Assembly (NCBI GenBank): GCA_963680875.1
Contig: OY804588.1
Location: 94,482,233 to 94,546,232, forward strand
Direction of reading: 5' to 3'
Source of the DNA: Bathymodiolus brooksi
Taxonomy: Eukaryota; Mollusca; Bivalvia; Mytilida; Modiolidae
Length of the DNA: 64,000 nucleotides
Shown: in pieces, positions 48,401 to 60,830 of the stretch
How the letters are laid out: each line of letters begins with the position of its first letter
Numbering within the stretch: the first letter of the stretch is position 1
Position numbers and translations under genes: made by a program
Notes under the pieces: model-generated
Seen by the model: the letters and a program-made list of their open reading frames with translations, nothing else
Databases searched by the model: none
Told to the model about the DNA's origin: nothing

Positions 48401-49904
48401 ATTTCTCTTACTCTCCTGGCTTGGTATAGACATTTCTCTTACTCTCCTGGCTTGGTATAGACATTTTTCTTACTCTCCTGGCTTGGTATAGACATTTCTC
48501 TTACTCTCCTGGCTTGGCATAGACATTTCTCTTACTCTCCTGGCTTGGCATAGACATTTCTCTTACTCTCCTGGCTTGGTATAGACATTTATCTTACTCT
48601 CCGGGCTTGGTATAGACATTTCTCTTACTCTCCTGGCTTGGCATAGACATTTCTCTTACTCTCCTGGCTTGGTATAGACATTTCTCTTACTCTCCTGGCT
48701 TGGTATAGACATTTCTCTTACTCTCCTGGCTTGGTATAGACATTTCTCTTACTCTCCTGGCTTGGCATAGACATTTCTCTTACTCTCCTGGCTTGGCATA
48801 GACATTTCTCTTACTCTCCTGGCTTGGCATAGACATTTCTCTTACTTTCCTGGCTTGGCATAGACATTTCTCTTACTCTCCTGGCTTGGTATAGACATTT
48901 CTCTTACTCTCCTGGCTTGGTATAGACATTTCTCTTACTCTCCTGGCTTGGTATAGACATTTCTTTTACTCTCCTGGCTTGGTATAGACATTTCTCTTAC
49001 TTTCTTGGCTTGGCAAAGACATTTCTCTTACTCTCATGGCTTGGCATAGACATTTCTTTTACTCTCCTGGCTTGGTATAGACATTTCTCTTACTTTCTTG
49101 GCTTGGCAAAGACATTTCTCTTACTTTCCTGGCTTGGCATAGACATTTCTCTTACTCTCCTGGCTTAATATAGACATTTCTCTTACTCTCCTGGCTTGGT
49201 ATAGACATTTCTCTTACTCTCCTGGCTTGGCATAGACATTTCTCTTACTCTCCTGGCTTGGTATAGACATTTCTCTTACTCTCCTGGCTTGGTATAGACA
49301 TTTCTCTTACTTTCTTGGCTTGGCATAGACATTTCTCTTACTCTCCTGGCTTGGTATAGACATTTCTTTTACTCTCCTGGCTTGGCATAGACATTTCTCT
49401 TACTCTCCTGACTTGGTATAGACATTTCTCTTACTATCCTGGCTTGGTATAGACATTTCTCTTACTCTCCTGGCTTGGCATAGACATTTCTCTTACTCTC
49501 CTGGCTTGGTATAGACATTTCTCTTACTCTCCTGGCTTGGCATAGACATTTCTCTTACTATCCTGGCTTGGTATAGACATTTCTCTTACTCTCCTGGCTT
49601 GGTATAGACATTTCTCTTACTCTCCTGGCTTGGTATAGACATTTCTCTTACTCTCCTGGCTTGGTATAGACATTTCTCTTACTCTCCTGGCTTGGTATAG
49701 ACATTTCTCTTACTCTCCTGGCTTGGTATAGACATTTCTCTTACTCTCCTGGCTTGGTATAGACATTTCTCTTACTCTCATGGCTTGGTATAGACATTTC
49801 TCTTACTCTCCTGGCTTGGTATAGACATTTCTTTTACTCTCCTGGCTTGGCATAGACATTTCTCTTACTCTCCTGGCTTGGTATAGACATTTCTCTTACT
49901 CTTC

Positions 49905-50115
49905 TAGCTTGGATTTCTCTTACTCTCCTGGCTTGGTATAGACATTTCTCTTACTCTTCTAGCTTGGATTTCTCTTACTTTCCTGGCTTGGTATAGACAT
50001 TTCTCTTACTCTCCTGGCTTGGATTTCTCTTACTCTCCTGGCTTGGCATAGACATTTCTCTTACTCTCCTGGCTTGGTATAGACATTTCTCTTACTCTTC
50101 TAGCTTGGATTTCTC
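49905..50115 (+). repeat. Cluster of 22-bp truncated units in A5
   Basis: Units reading GCTTGGATTTCTCTTACT lack the nine bases that hold TATAGACAT. They occur about four times between 49905 and 50115, mostly linked to a CTTCTAGC variant. A single deletion event was evidently spread locally by duplication. Confidence 0.75.
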
Positions 50116-51469
50116 TTACTCTCCTGGCTTGGCATAGACATTTCTCTTACTCTCCTGGCTTGGTATAGACATTTCTCTTACTCTCCTGGCTTGGTATAGA
50201 CATTTCTCTTACTCTCCTGGCTTGGTATAGACATTTCTCTTACTCTCCTGGCTTGGTATAGACATTTCTCTTACTCTCCTGGCTTGGTATAGACATTTCT
50301 CTTACTCTCCTGGCTTGGTATAGACATTTCTCTTACTCTCCTGGCTTGGTATAGACATTTCTCTTACTTTCCTGGCTTGGCATAGACATTTCTCTTACTC
50401 TCCTGGCTTGGTATAGACATTTCTCTTACTCTCCTGGCTTGGTATAGACATTTCTCTTACTTTCCTTGCTTGGTATAGACATTTCTCTTACTCTCCTGGC
50501 TTGGTATAGACATTTCTCTTACTCTCCTGGCTTGGTATAGACATTTCTCTTACTCTCCGGGCTTGGTATATACATTTCTCTTACTCTCCTGGCTTGGTAT
50601 AGACATTTCTCTTACTTTCCTGGCTTGGCATAGACATTTCTCTTACTCTCCTGGCTTGGTATAGACATTTCTCTTACTCTCCTGGCTTGGTATAGACATT
50701 TCTCTTACTCTCCTGGCTTGGTATAGACATTTCTCTTACTCTCCTGGCTTGGTATAGACATTTCTCTTACTCTCCTGGCCTGGTATAGACATTTCTCTTA
50801 CTCTCCTGGCTTGGCATAGACATTTCTCTTACTCTCCTGGCTTGGTATAGACATTTCTCTTACTCTCCTGGCTTGGTATAGACATTTCTCTTACTCTCCT
50901 GGCTTGGTATAGACATTTCTCGTACTCTCCTGGCTTGGTATAGACATTTCTCTTACTCTCCTGGCTTGGTATAGACATTTCTCTTACTCCCCTGGCTTGG
51001 TATAGACATTTTTCTTACTCTCCTGGCTTGGTATAGACATTTCTCTTGCTCTCCTGTCTTGGTATAGACATTTCTCTTACTCTCCTGGCTTGGTATAGAC
51101 ATTTTTCTTACTCTCCTGGCTTGGTATAGACATTTCTCTTACTCTCCTGGCTTGGTATAGACATTTTTCTTACTCTCCTGGCTTGGTATAGACATTTATC
51201 TTACTCTCCTGGCTTGGTATAGACATTTCTCTTACTCTCCTGGCTTGGTATAGACATTTCTCTTACTCTCCTAGCTTGGTATAGACATTTCTCTTACTCT
51301 CCTGGCTTGGTATAGACATTTCTCGTACTCTCCTGGCTTGGTATAGACATTTCTCTTACTCTCCTGGCTTGGTATAGACATTTCTCTTACTCTCCTGGCT
51401 TGGTATAGACATTTCTCTTACTCTCCTGGCTTGGTATAGACATTTCTCTTACTCTCCTGGCTTGGTATA

Positions 51470-54400
51470 GACATTTTTCTTACTCTCCTGGCTTGGTATA
51501 GACATTTCTCTTACTCTCCTGGCTTGGTATAGACATTTCTCTTACTTTCCTGGCTTGGAATAGACATTTCTCGTACTCTACTGGCTTGGTATAGACATTT
51601 CTGTTACTCTCCTGGCTTGGTATAGACATTTTTCTTACTCTCCTGGCTTGGTATAGACATTTCTCTTACTTTCCTGGCTTGGTATAGACATTTTTCTTAC
51701 TCTCCTGGCTTGGTATAGACATTTCTCTTACTCTCCTGGCTTGGTATAGACATTTCTCTTACTCTCCTGGCTTGGCATAGACATTTCTCTTACTCTCCTG
51801 GCTTGGTATAAACATTTCTCTTACTCTCCTGGCTTGGCATAGACATTTCTCTTACTCTCCTGGCTTGGTATAGACATTTCTCTTACTCTCCTGGCTTGGT
51901 ATAGACATTTCTCTTACTCTCCTGGCTTGGTATAGACATTTTTCTTACTCTCCTGGCTTGGTATAGACATTTCTCTTACTTTCCTGGCTTGGTATAGACA
52001 TTTCTCTTACTCTCCTGGCTTGGCATAGACATTTCTCTTACTCTCCTGGCTTGGTATAGACATTTCTCTTACTCTCCTGGCTTGGTATAGACATTTCTCT
52101 TACTCTCCTGGCTTGGTATAGACATTTCTCTTACTCTCCTGGCTTGGTATAGACATTTCTCTTACTTTCCTGGCTTGGTATAGACATTTCTCTTACTCTC
52201 CTGGCTTGGCATAGACATTTCTCTTACTCTCCTGGCTTGGTATAGACATTTCTCTTACTCTCCTGGCTTGGTATAGACATTTCTCTTACTCTCCTGGTTT
52301 GGTATAGACATTTCTCTTACTCTCCTGGCTTGGTATAAACATTTCTCTTACTCTCCTGGCTTGGCATAGACATTTCTCTTACTCTCCTGGCTTGGTATAA
52401 ACATTTCTCTTACTCTCCTGGCTTGGCATAGACATTTCTCTTACTCTCCTGGCTTGGTATAGACATTTCTCTTACTCTCCTAGCTTGGTATAGACATTTT
52501 TCTTACTCTCCTGGCTTGGAATAGACATTTCTCTTACTCTCCTGGCTTGGTAGAGACATTTCACTTACTCTCCTGGCTTGGCATAGACATTTCTCTTACT
52601 CTCCTGGCTTGGTATAGACATTTCACTTACTCTCCTGGCTTGCTATAGACATTTCTCTTACTCTCCTGGCTTGGAATAGACATTTCTCTTACTCTCCTGG
52701 CTTGGTATAGACATTTCTCTTCCTCTCCTGGCTTGGTATAGACATTTCTCTTACTCTCCTGGCTTGGTATAGACATTTCTCTTACTCTCCTGGCTTGGTA
52801 TAGACATTTCTCTTACTCTCCTGGCTTGGTATAGACATTTCTCTTACTCTCCTGGCTTGGTATAGACATTTCTCTTACTTTCCTGGCTTGGCATACACAT
52901 TTCTCTTACTCTCCTGCCTTGGCATAGACATTTCTCTTACTCTCCTGGCTTGGTATAGACATTTCTCTTCCTCTCCTGGCTTGGTATAGACATTTCTCTT
53001 ACTCTCCTGGCTTGGTATAGACATTTCTCTTACTCTCCTGGCTTGGTATAGACATTTCTCTTACTCTCCTGGCTTGGTATAGACATTTCTCTTACTCTCC
53101 TGGCTTGGTATAGACATTTGTCTTACTCTCCTGGCTTGGTATAGACATTTCTCTTACTCTCCTGGCTTGGTATAGACATTTCTCTTACTCTCCTGGCTTG
53201 GTATAGACATTTCTCTTACTCTCCTGGCTTGGTATAGACATTTTTCTTACTCTCCTGGCTTGGTATAGACATTTTTCTTACTCTCCTGGCTTGGTATAGA
53301 CATTTCTCTTACTCTCCTGGCTTGGTATAGACATTTCTCTTACTCTCCTGACTTGGTATAGACATTTCTCTTACTCTCCTGGCTTGGTATAGACATTTCT
53401 CTTACTCTCCTGACTTGGTATAGACATTTCTCTTACTCTCCTGGCTTGGTATAGACATTTCTCTTACTCTCCTGGCTTGGTATAGACATTTCTCTTACTC
53501 TCCTGGCTTGGTATAGACATTTCTCTTACTCTCCTGGCTTGGTATAGACATTTCTCTTACTCTCCTAGCTTGGTATAGACATTTCTATTACTCTCCTGGC
53601 TTGGTATAGACATTTCTCTTACTCTCCTGGCTTGGTATAGACATTTCTCTTACTCTCCTGGCTTGGTATAGACATTTCTCTTACTCTCCTGGCTTGGTAT
53701 AGACATTTCTCTTACTTTCCTGGCTTGGAATAGACATTTCTCGTACTCTACTGGCTTGGTATAGACATTTCTCTTACTCTCCTGGCTTGGTATAGACATT
53801 TTTCTTACTCTCCTGGCTTGGTATAGACATTTCTCTTACTTTCCTGGCTTGGTATAGACATTTTTCTTACTCTCCTGGCTTGGTATAGACATTTCTCTTA
53901 CTCTCCTGGCTTGGTATAGACATTTCTCTTACTCTCCTGGCTTGGCATAGACATTTCTCTTACTCTCCTGGCTTGGTATAAACATTTCTCTTACTCTCCT
54001 GGCTTGGCATAGACATTTCTCTTACTCTCCTGGCTTGGTATAGACATTTCTCTTACTCTCCTGGCTTGGTATAGACATTTCTCTTACTCTCCTGGCTTGG
54101 TATAGACATTTTTCTTACTCTCCTGGCTTGGTATAGACATTTCTCTTACTTTCCTGGCTTGGTATAGACATTTCTCTTACTCTCCTGGCTTGGCATAGAC
54201 ATTTCTCTTACTCTCCTGGCTTGGCATAGACATTTCTCTTACTCTCCTGGCTTGGTATAGACATTTCTCTTACTCTCCTGGCTTGGTATAGACATTTCTC
54301 TTACTCTCCTGGCTTGGTATAGACATTTCTCTTACTTTCCTGGCTTGGTATAGACATTTCTCTTACTCTCCTGGCTTGGCATAGACATTTCTCTTACTCT

Positions 54401-55810
54401 CCTGGCTTGGTATAGACATTTCTCTTACTCTCCTGGCTTGGTATAGACATTTCTCTTACTCTCCTGGTTTGGTATAGACATTTCTCTTACTCTCCTGGCT
54501 TGGTATAAACATTTCTCTTACTCTCCTGGCTTGGCATAGACATTTCTCTTACTCTCCTGGCTTGGTATAAACATTTCTCTTACTCTCCTGGCTTGGCATA
54601 GACATTTCTCTTACTCTCCTGGCTTGGTATAGACATTTCTCTTACTCTCCTAGCTTGGTATAGACATTTCTCTTACTCTCCTGGCTTGGAATAGACATTT
54701 CTCTTACTCTCCTGGCTTGGTAGAGACATTTCACTTACTCTCCTGGCTTGGCATAGACATTTCTCTTACTCTCCTGGCTTGGTATAGACATTTCACTTAC
54801 TCTCCTGGCTTGCTATAGACATTTCTCTTACTCTCCTGGCTTGGAATAGACATTTCTCTTACTCTCCTGGCTTGGTATAGACATTTCTCTTCCTCTCCTG
54901 GCTTGGTATAGACATTTCTCTTACTCTCCTGGCTTGGTATAGACATTTCTCTTACTCTCCTGGCTTGGTATAGACATTTCTCTTACTCTCCTGGCTTGGT
55001 ATAGACATTTCTCTTACTCTCCTGGCTTGGTATAGACATTTCTCTTACTTTCCTGGCTTGGCATACACATTTCTCTTACTCTCCTGCCTTGGCATAGACA
55101 TTTCTCTTACTCTCCTGGCTTGGTATAGACATTTCTCTTCCTCTCCTGGCTTGGTATAGACATTTCTCTTACTCTCCTGGCTTGGTATAGACATTTCTCT
55201 TACTCTCCTGGCTTGGTATAGACATTTCTCTTACTCTCCTGGCTTGGTATAGACATTTCTCTTACTCTCCTGGCTTGGTATAGACATTTGTCTTACTCTC
55301 CTGGCTTGGTATAGACATTTCTCTTACTCTCCTGGCTTGGTATAGACATTTCTCTTACTCTCCTGGCTTGGTATAGACATTTCTCTTACTCTCCTGGCTT
55401 GGTATAGACATTTTTCTTACTCTCCTGGCTTGGTATAGACATTTTTCTTACTCTCCTGGCTTGGTATAGACATTTCTCTTACTCTCCTGGCTTGGTATAG
55501 ACATTTCTCTTACTCTCCTGACTTGGTATAGACATTTCTCTTACTCTCCTGGCTTGGTATAGACATTTCTCTTACTCTCCTGACTTGGTATAGACATTTC
55601 TCTTACTCTCCTGGCTTGGTATAGACATTTCTCTTACTCTCCTGGCTTGGTATAGACATTTCTCTTACTCTCCTGGCTTGGTATAGACATTTCTCTTACT
55701 CTCCTGGCTTGGTATAGACATTTCTCTTACTCTCCTAGCTTGGTATAGACATTTCTATTACTCTCCTGGCTTGGTATAGACATTTCTCTTACTCTCCTGG
55801 CTTGGTATAG
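51470..55810 (+). repeat. 2170-bp (70-unit) higher-order tandem duplication in A5
   Basis: Rare markers recur at an offset of exactly 2170 = 70 x 31. A TTGGAATAGAC plus CTCGTACTCTAC pair occurs at about 51551 and 53721, and ATTTCTATTACT at 53581 and 55751. Reading the two copies against each other I noticed only about three substitutions, so the duplication is recent. The same markers do not recur one period to the left, so there are two copies. Confidence 0.85.
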
Positions 55811-58800
55811 ACATTTCTCTTACTCTCCTGGCTTGGCATAGACATTTCTTTTACTCTCCTGGCTTGGTATAGACATTTCTCTTACTCTCCTGGCTTGGTA
55901 TAGACATTTCTCTTACTCTCCTGGCTTGGCATAGACATTTGTCTTACTCTCCTGGCTTGGTATAGACATTTCTCTTACTCTCCTGGCTTGGTATAGACAT
56001 TTCTCTTACTCTCCTGGCTTGGTATAGACATTTCTCTTACTCTCCTGGCTTGGTATAGACATTTCTCTTACTCTCCTGGCTTGGTATAGACATTTCTCTT
56101 ACTCTCCTGGCTTGGTATAGACATTTCTCTTACTCTCCTGGCTTGGTATAGACATTTCTCTTACTCTCCTGGCTTGGTATAGACATTTCTCTTACTCTCC
56201 TGGCTTGGAATAGACATTTCTCTTACTCTCCTGGCTTGGCATAGACATTTCTTTTACTCTCCTGGCTTGGTATAGACATTTCTCTTACTCTCCTGGCTTG
56301 GTATATACATTTCTCTTACTCTCCTGGCTTGGTATAGACATTTCTCTTACTCTCCTGGCTTGGTATAGACATTTCTTTTACTCTCCTGGCTTGGTATAGA
56401 CATTTCTCTTACTCTCCTGGTTTGGTATAGACATTTCTCTTACTCTCCTGGCTTGGTATAGACATTTCTCTTACTCTCCTGGCTTGGTATAGACATTTCT
56501 CTTACTCTCCTGGCTTGGTATAGACATTTCTCTTACTCTCCTGGCTTGGTATAGACATTTCTCTTACTCTCCTGGCTTGGTATAGACATTTCTCTTACTC
56601 TCCTGGCTTGGTATAGACATTTCTCTTACTCTCCTGGCTTGGTATAGACATTTCTCTTACTCTCCTGGCTTGGTATAGACATTTCTCTTACTCTCCTGGC
56701 TTGGTATAGACATTTCTCTTACTCTCCTGGCTTGGTATAGACATTTCTCTTACTCTCCTGGCTTGGTATAGACATTTCTCTTACTCTCCTGGCTTGGTAT
56801 AGACATTTCTCTTACTCTCCTGGCTTGGTATAGACATTTCTTTTACTCTCCTGGCTTGGTATAGACATTTCTCTTACTCTCCTGGTTTGGTATAGACATT
56901 TCTCTTACTCTCCTGGCTTGGTATAGACATTTCTCTTACTCTCCTGGCTTGGTATAGACATTTCTCTTACTCTCCTGGCTTGGTATAGACATTTCTCTTA
57001 CTCTCCTGGCTTGGCATAGACATTTCTCTTACTCTCCTGGCTTGGTATAGACATTTCTCGTACTCTCCTGGCTTGGCATAGACATTTCTCTTACTCTCCT
57101 GGCTTGGTATAAACATTTCTCTTACTCTCCTGGCTTGGTATAGACATTTCTCTTACTCTCCTGGCTTGGTATAGACATTTCTCTTACTCTCCTGGCTTGG
57201 TATAGACATTTCTCTTACTCTCCTGGCTTGGTATAGACATTTCTCTTACTCTCCTGGCTTGGTATAGACATTTCTCTTACTCTCCTGGCTTGGCATAGAC
57301 ATTTCTCTTACTCTCCTGGCTTGGTATAGACATTTCTCTTACTCTCCTGGCTTGGTATAGACATTTCTCTTACTCTCCTGGCTTGGTATAGACATTTCTC
57401 TTACTCTCCTGGCTTGGCATAGACATTTCTCTTACTTTCCTGGCTTGATATAGACATTTCTCTTACTCTCCTGGCTTGGTATAGACATTTCTCTTACTCT
57501 CCTGGCTTGGTATAGACATTTCTCTTACTCTCCTGGCTTGGTATAGACATTTCTCTTACTCTCCTGGCTTGGCATAGACATTTCTCTTACTCTCCTGGCT
57601 TGGTATAGACATTTCTCTTACTCTCCTGGCTTGATATAGACATTTCTCTTACTCTCCTGGCTTGGTATAGACATTTCTCTTACTCTCCTGGCTTGGTATA
57701 GACATTTCTATTACTCTCCTGGCTTGGTATAGACATTTCTCTTACTCTCCTGGCTTGGTATAGACATTTCTCTTACTCTCATGGCTTGGTATAGACATTT
57801 CTCTTACTCTCCTGGCTTGGCATAGACATTTCTCTTACTCTTCTAGCTTGGTATAGACATTTCTCTTACTCTCCTGGCTTGGCATAGACATTTCTCTTAC
57901 TCTCCTGGCTTGGTATAGACATTTCTCTTACTCTCCTGGCTTGGTATAGACATTTCTCTTACTCTCCTGGCTTGGCATAGACATTTCTCTTACTCTTCTA
58001 GCTTGGTATAGACATTTCTCTTACTCTCCTGGCTTGGCATAGACATTTCTCTTACTCTCCTGGCTTGGTATAGACATTTCTCTTACTCTCCTGGCTTGGC
58101 ATAGACATTTTTCTTACTCTCCTGGCTTGGTATAGACATTTCTCTTACTCTCCTGGCTTGGTATAGACATTTCTCTTACTCTCCTGGCTTGGCATAGACA
58201 TTTCTCTTACTCTCCTGGCTTGGTATAGACATTTCTCTTACTCTCCTGGCTTGGCATACACATTTCTCTTACTCTCCTGGCTTGGTATAGACATTTCTCT
58301 TACTCTCCTGGCTTGGTATAGACATTTATCTTACTCTCCTGGCTTGGTATAGACATTTCTCTTACTCTCCTGGCTTGGTATAGACATTTCTCTTACTCTC
58401 CTGGCTTGGTATAGACATTTCTCTTACTCTCCTGGCTTGGTATAGACATTTCTCTTACTCTCCTGGCTTGGCATAGACATTTTTCTTACTCTCATGGCTT
58501 GGTATAGACATTTCTCTTACTTTCCTGACTTGGTATAGACATTTCTCTTACTCTCCTGGCTTGGTATAGACATTTCTCTTACTCTCCTGGCTTGGCATAG
58601 ACATTTTTCTTACTCTCATGGCTTGGTATAGACATTTCTCTTACTCTCCTGGCTTGGTATAGACATTTCTCTTACTCTCCTGGCTTGGTATAGACATTTC
58701 TCTTACTTTCCTGGCTTGGCATAGACATTTCTCTTACTCTCCTGGCTTGGTATAGACATTTCTCTTACTCTCCTGGCTTGGTATAGACATTTCTCTTACT

Positions 58801-60199
58801 CTCATGGCTTGGTATAGACATTTCTCTTACTCTCCTGGCTTGGTATAGACATTTCTCTTACTCTCCTGGCTTGGTATAGACATTTCTCTTACTCTCCTGG
58901 CTTGGCATAGACATTTCTCTTACTCTCCTGGCTTGGTATAGACATTTCTCTTACTCTCCTGGCTTGGCATACACATTTCTCTTACTTTCCTGGCTTGGCA
59001 TAGACATTTCTCTTACTCTCCTGGCTTGGTATAGACATTTCTCTTACTCTCCTGGCTTGGTATAGACATTTCTCTTACTCTCCTGGCTTGGCATACACAT
59101 TTCTCTTACTTTCCTGGCTTGGTATAGACATTTCTCTTACTCTCCTGGCTTGGTATAGACATTTCTCTTACTCTCCTGGCTTGGCATAGACATTTCTCTT
59201 ACTCTCCTGGCTTGGTATAGACATTTCTCTTACTTTCCTGGCTTGGTATAGACATTTCTCTTACTCTCCTGGCTTGGCATAGACATTTCTCTTACTCTCC
59301 TGGCTTGGTATAGACATTTCTCTTACTCTCCTGGCTTGGAATAGACATTTCTCTTACTCTCCTGGCTTGGAATAGACATTTCTCTTACTCTCCTGGCTTG
59401 GTATAGACATTTCTCTTACTCTCCTGGCTTGGTATAGACATTTCTCTTACTCTCCTGGCTTGGTATAGACATTTCTCTTACTCTCCTGGCTTGGTATAGA
59501 CATTTCTCTTACTCTCCTGGCTTGGTATAGACATTTCTCTTACTCTCCTGGCTTGGTATAGACATTTCTCTTACTCTCCTGGCTTGGCATAGACATTTCT
59601 CTTACTCTCATGGCTTGGTATAGACATTTCTCTTACTCTCCTGGCTTGGCATAGACATTTTTCTTACTCTCCTTGCTTGGCATACACATTTTTCTTACTC
59701 TCCTGGCTTGGCATACACATTTCTCTTACTCTCCTGGCTTGGTATAGACATTTCTCTTACTCTCATGGCTTGGTATAGACATTTCTCTTACTCTCCTGGC
59801 TTGGCATAGACATTTTTCTTACTCTCATGGCTTGGTATAGACATTTCTCTTACTTTCCTGACTTGGTATAGACATTTCTCTTACTCTCCTGGCTTGGTAT
59901 AGACATTTCTCTTACTCTCCTGGCTTGGTATAGACATTTCTCTTACTTTCCTGGCTTGGTATAGACATTTCTCTTACTCTCCTGGCTTGGTATAGACATT
60001 TCTCTTACTTTCCTGGCTTGGTATAGACATTTATCTTACTCTCCTTGCTTGGTATAGACATTTCTCTTACTCTCCTGGCTTGGTATAGACATTTCTCTTA
60101 CTCTCCTGGCTTGGTATAGACATTTCTCTTACTCTCCTGGCTTGGTATAGACATTTCTCTTACTCTCCTGGCTTGGTATAGACATTTCTCTTACTCTCC

Positions 60200-60830
60200 T
60201 GGCTTGGTATAGACATTTCTTTTACTTTCCTGACTTGGTATAGACATTTCTCTTACTTTCCTGACTTGGTATAGACATTTCTCTTACTCTCCTGGCTTGG
60301 TATAGACATTTCTCTTACTTTCCTGACTTGGTATAGACATTTCTCTTACTCTCCTGGCTTGGTATAGACATTTCTCTTACTCTCCTGGCTTGGTATAGAC
60401 ATTTCTCTTACTCTCCTGGCTTGGTATAAACATTTCTCTTACTCTCCTGGCTTGGTATAGACATTTCTCTTACTCTCCTGGCTTGGTATAGACATTTCTC
60501 TTACTCTCCTGGCTTGGCATAGACATTTCTCTTACTCTCCTGGCTTGGTATAGACATTTCTCTTACTTTCCTGACTTGGTATAGACATTTCTCTTACTCT
60601 CCTGGCTTGGTATAGACATTTCTTTTACTCTCCTGGCTTGGTATAGACATTTCTCTTACTTTCCTGACTTGGTATAGACATTTCTCTTACTCTCCTGGCT
60701 TGGTATAGACATTTCTCTTACTTTCCTGACTTGGTATAGACATTTCTCTTACTCTCCTGGCTTGGTATAGACATTTCTCTTACTTTCCTGACTTGGTATA
60801 GACATTTCTCTTACTCTCCTGGCTTGGTAT
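60200..60830 (+). repeat. 62-bp (two-unit) alternation near the right part of A5
   Basis: TTTCCTGACTTGG units alternate with TCTCCTGGCTTGG units, giving a local 62-bp period at about 60220-60360 and 60650-60800. The same TTTCCTGACTT variant marks the 93-bp blocks at the left end, so the two ends share variants that the middle largely lacks. Confidence 0.6.
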
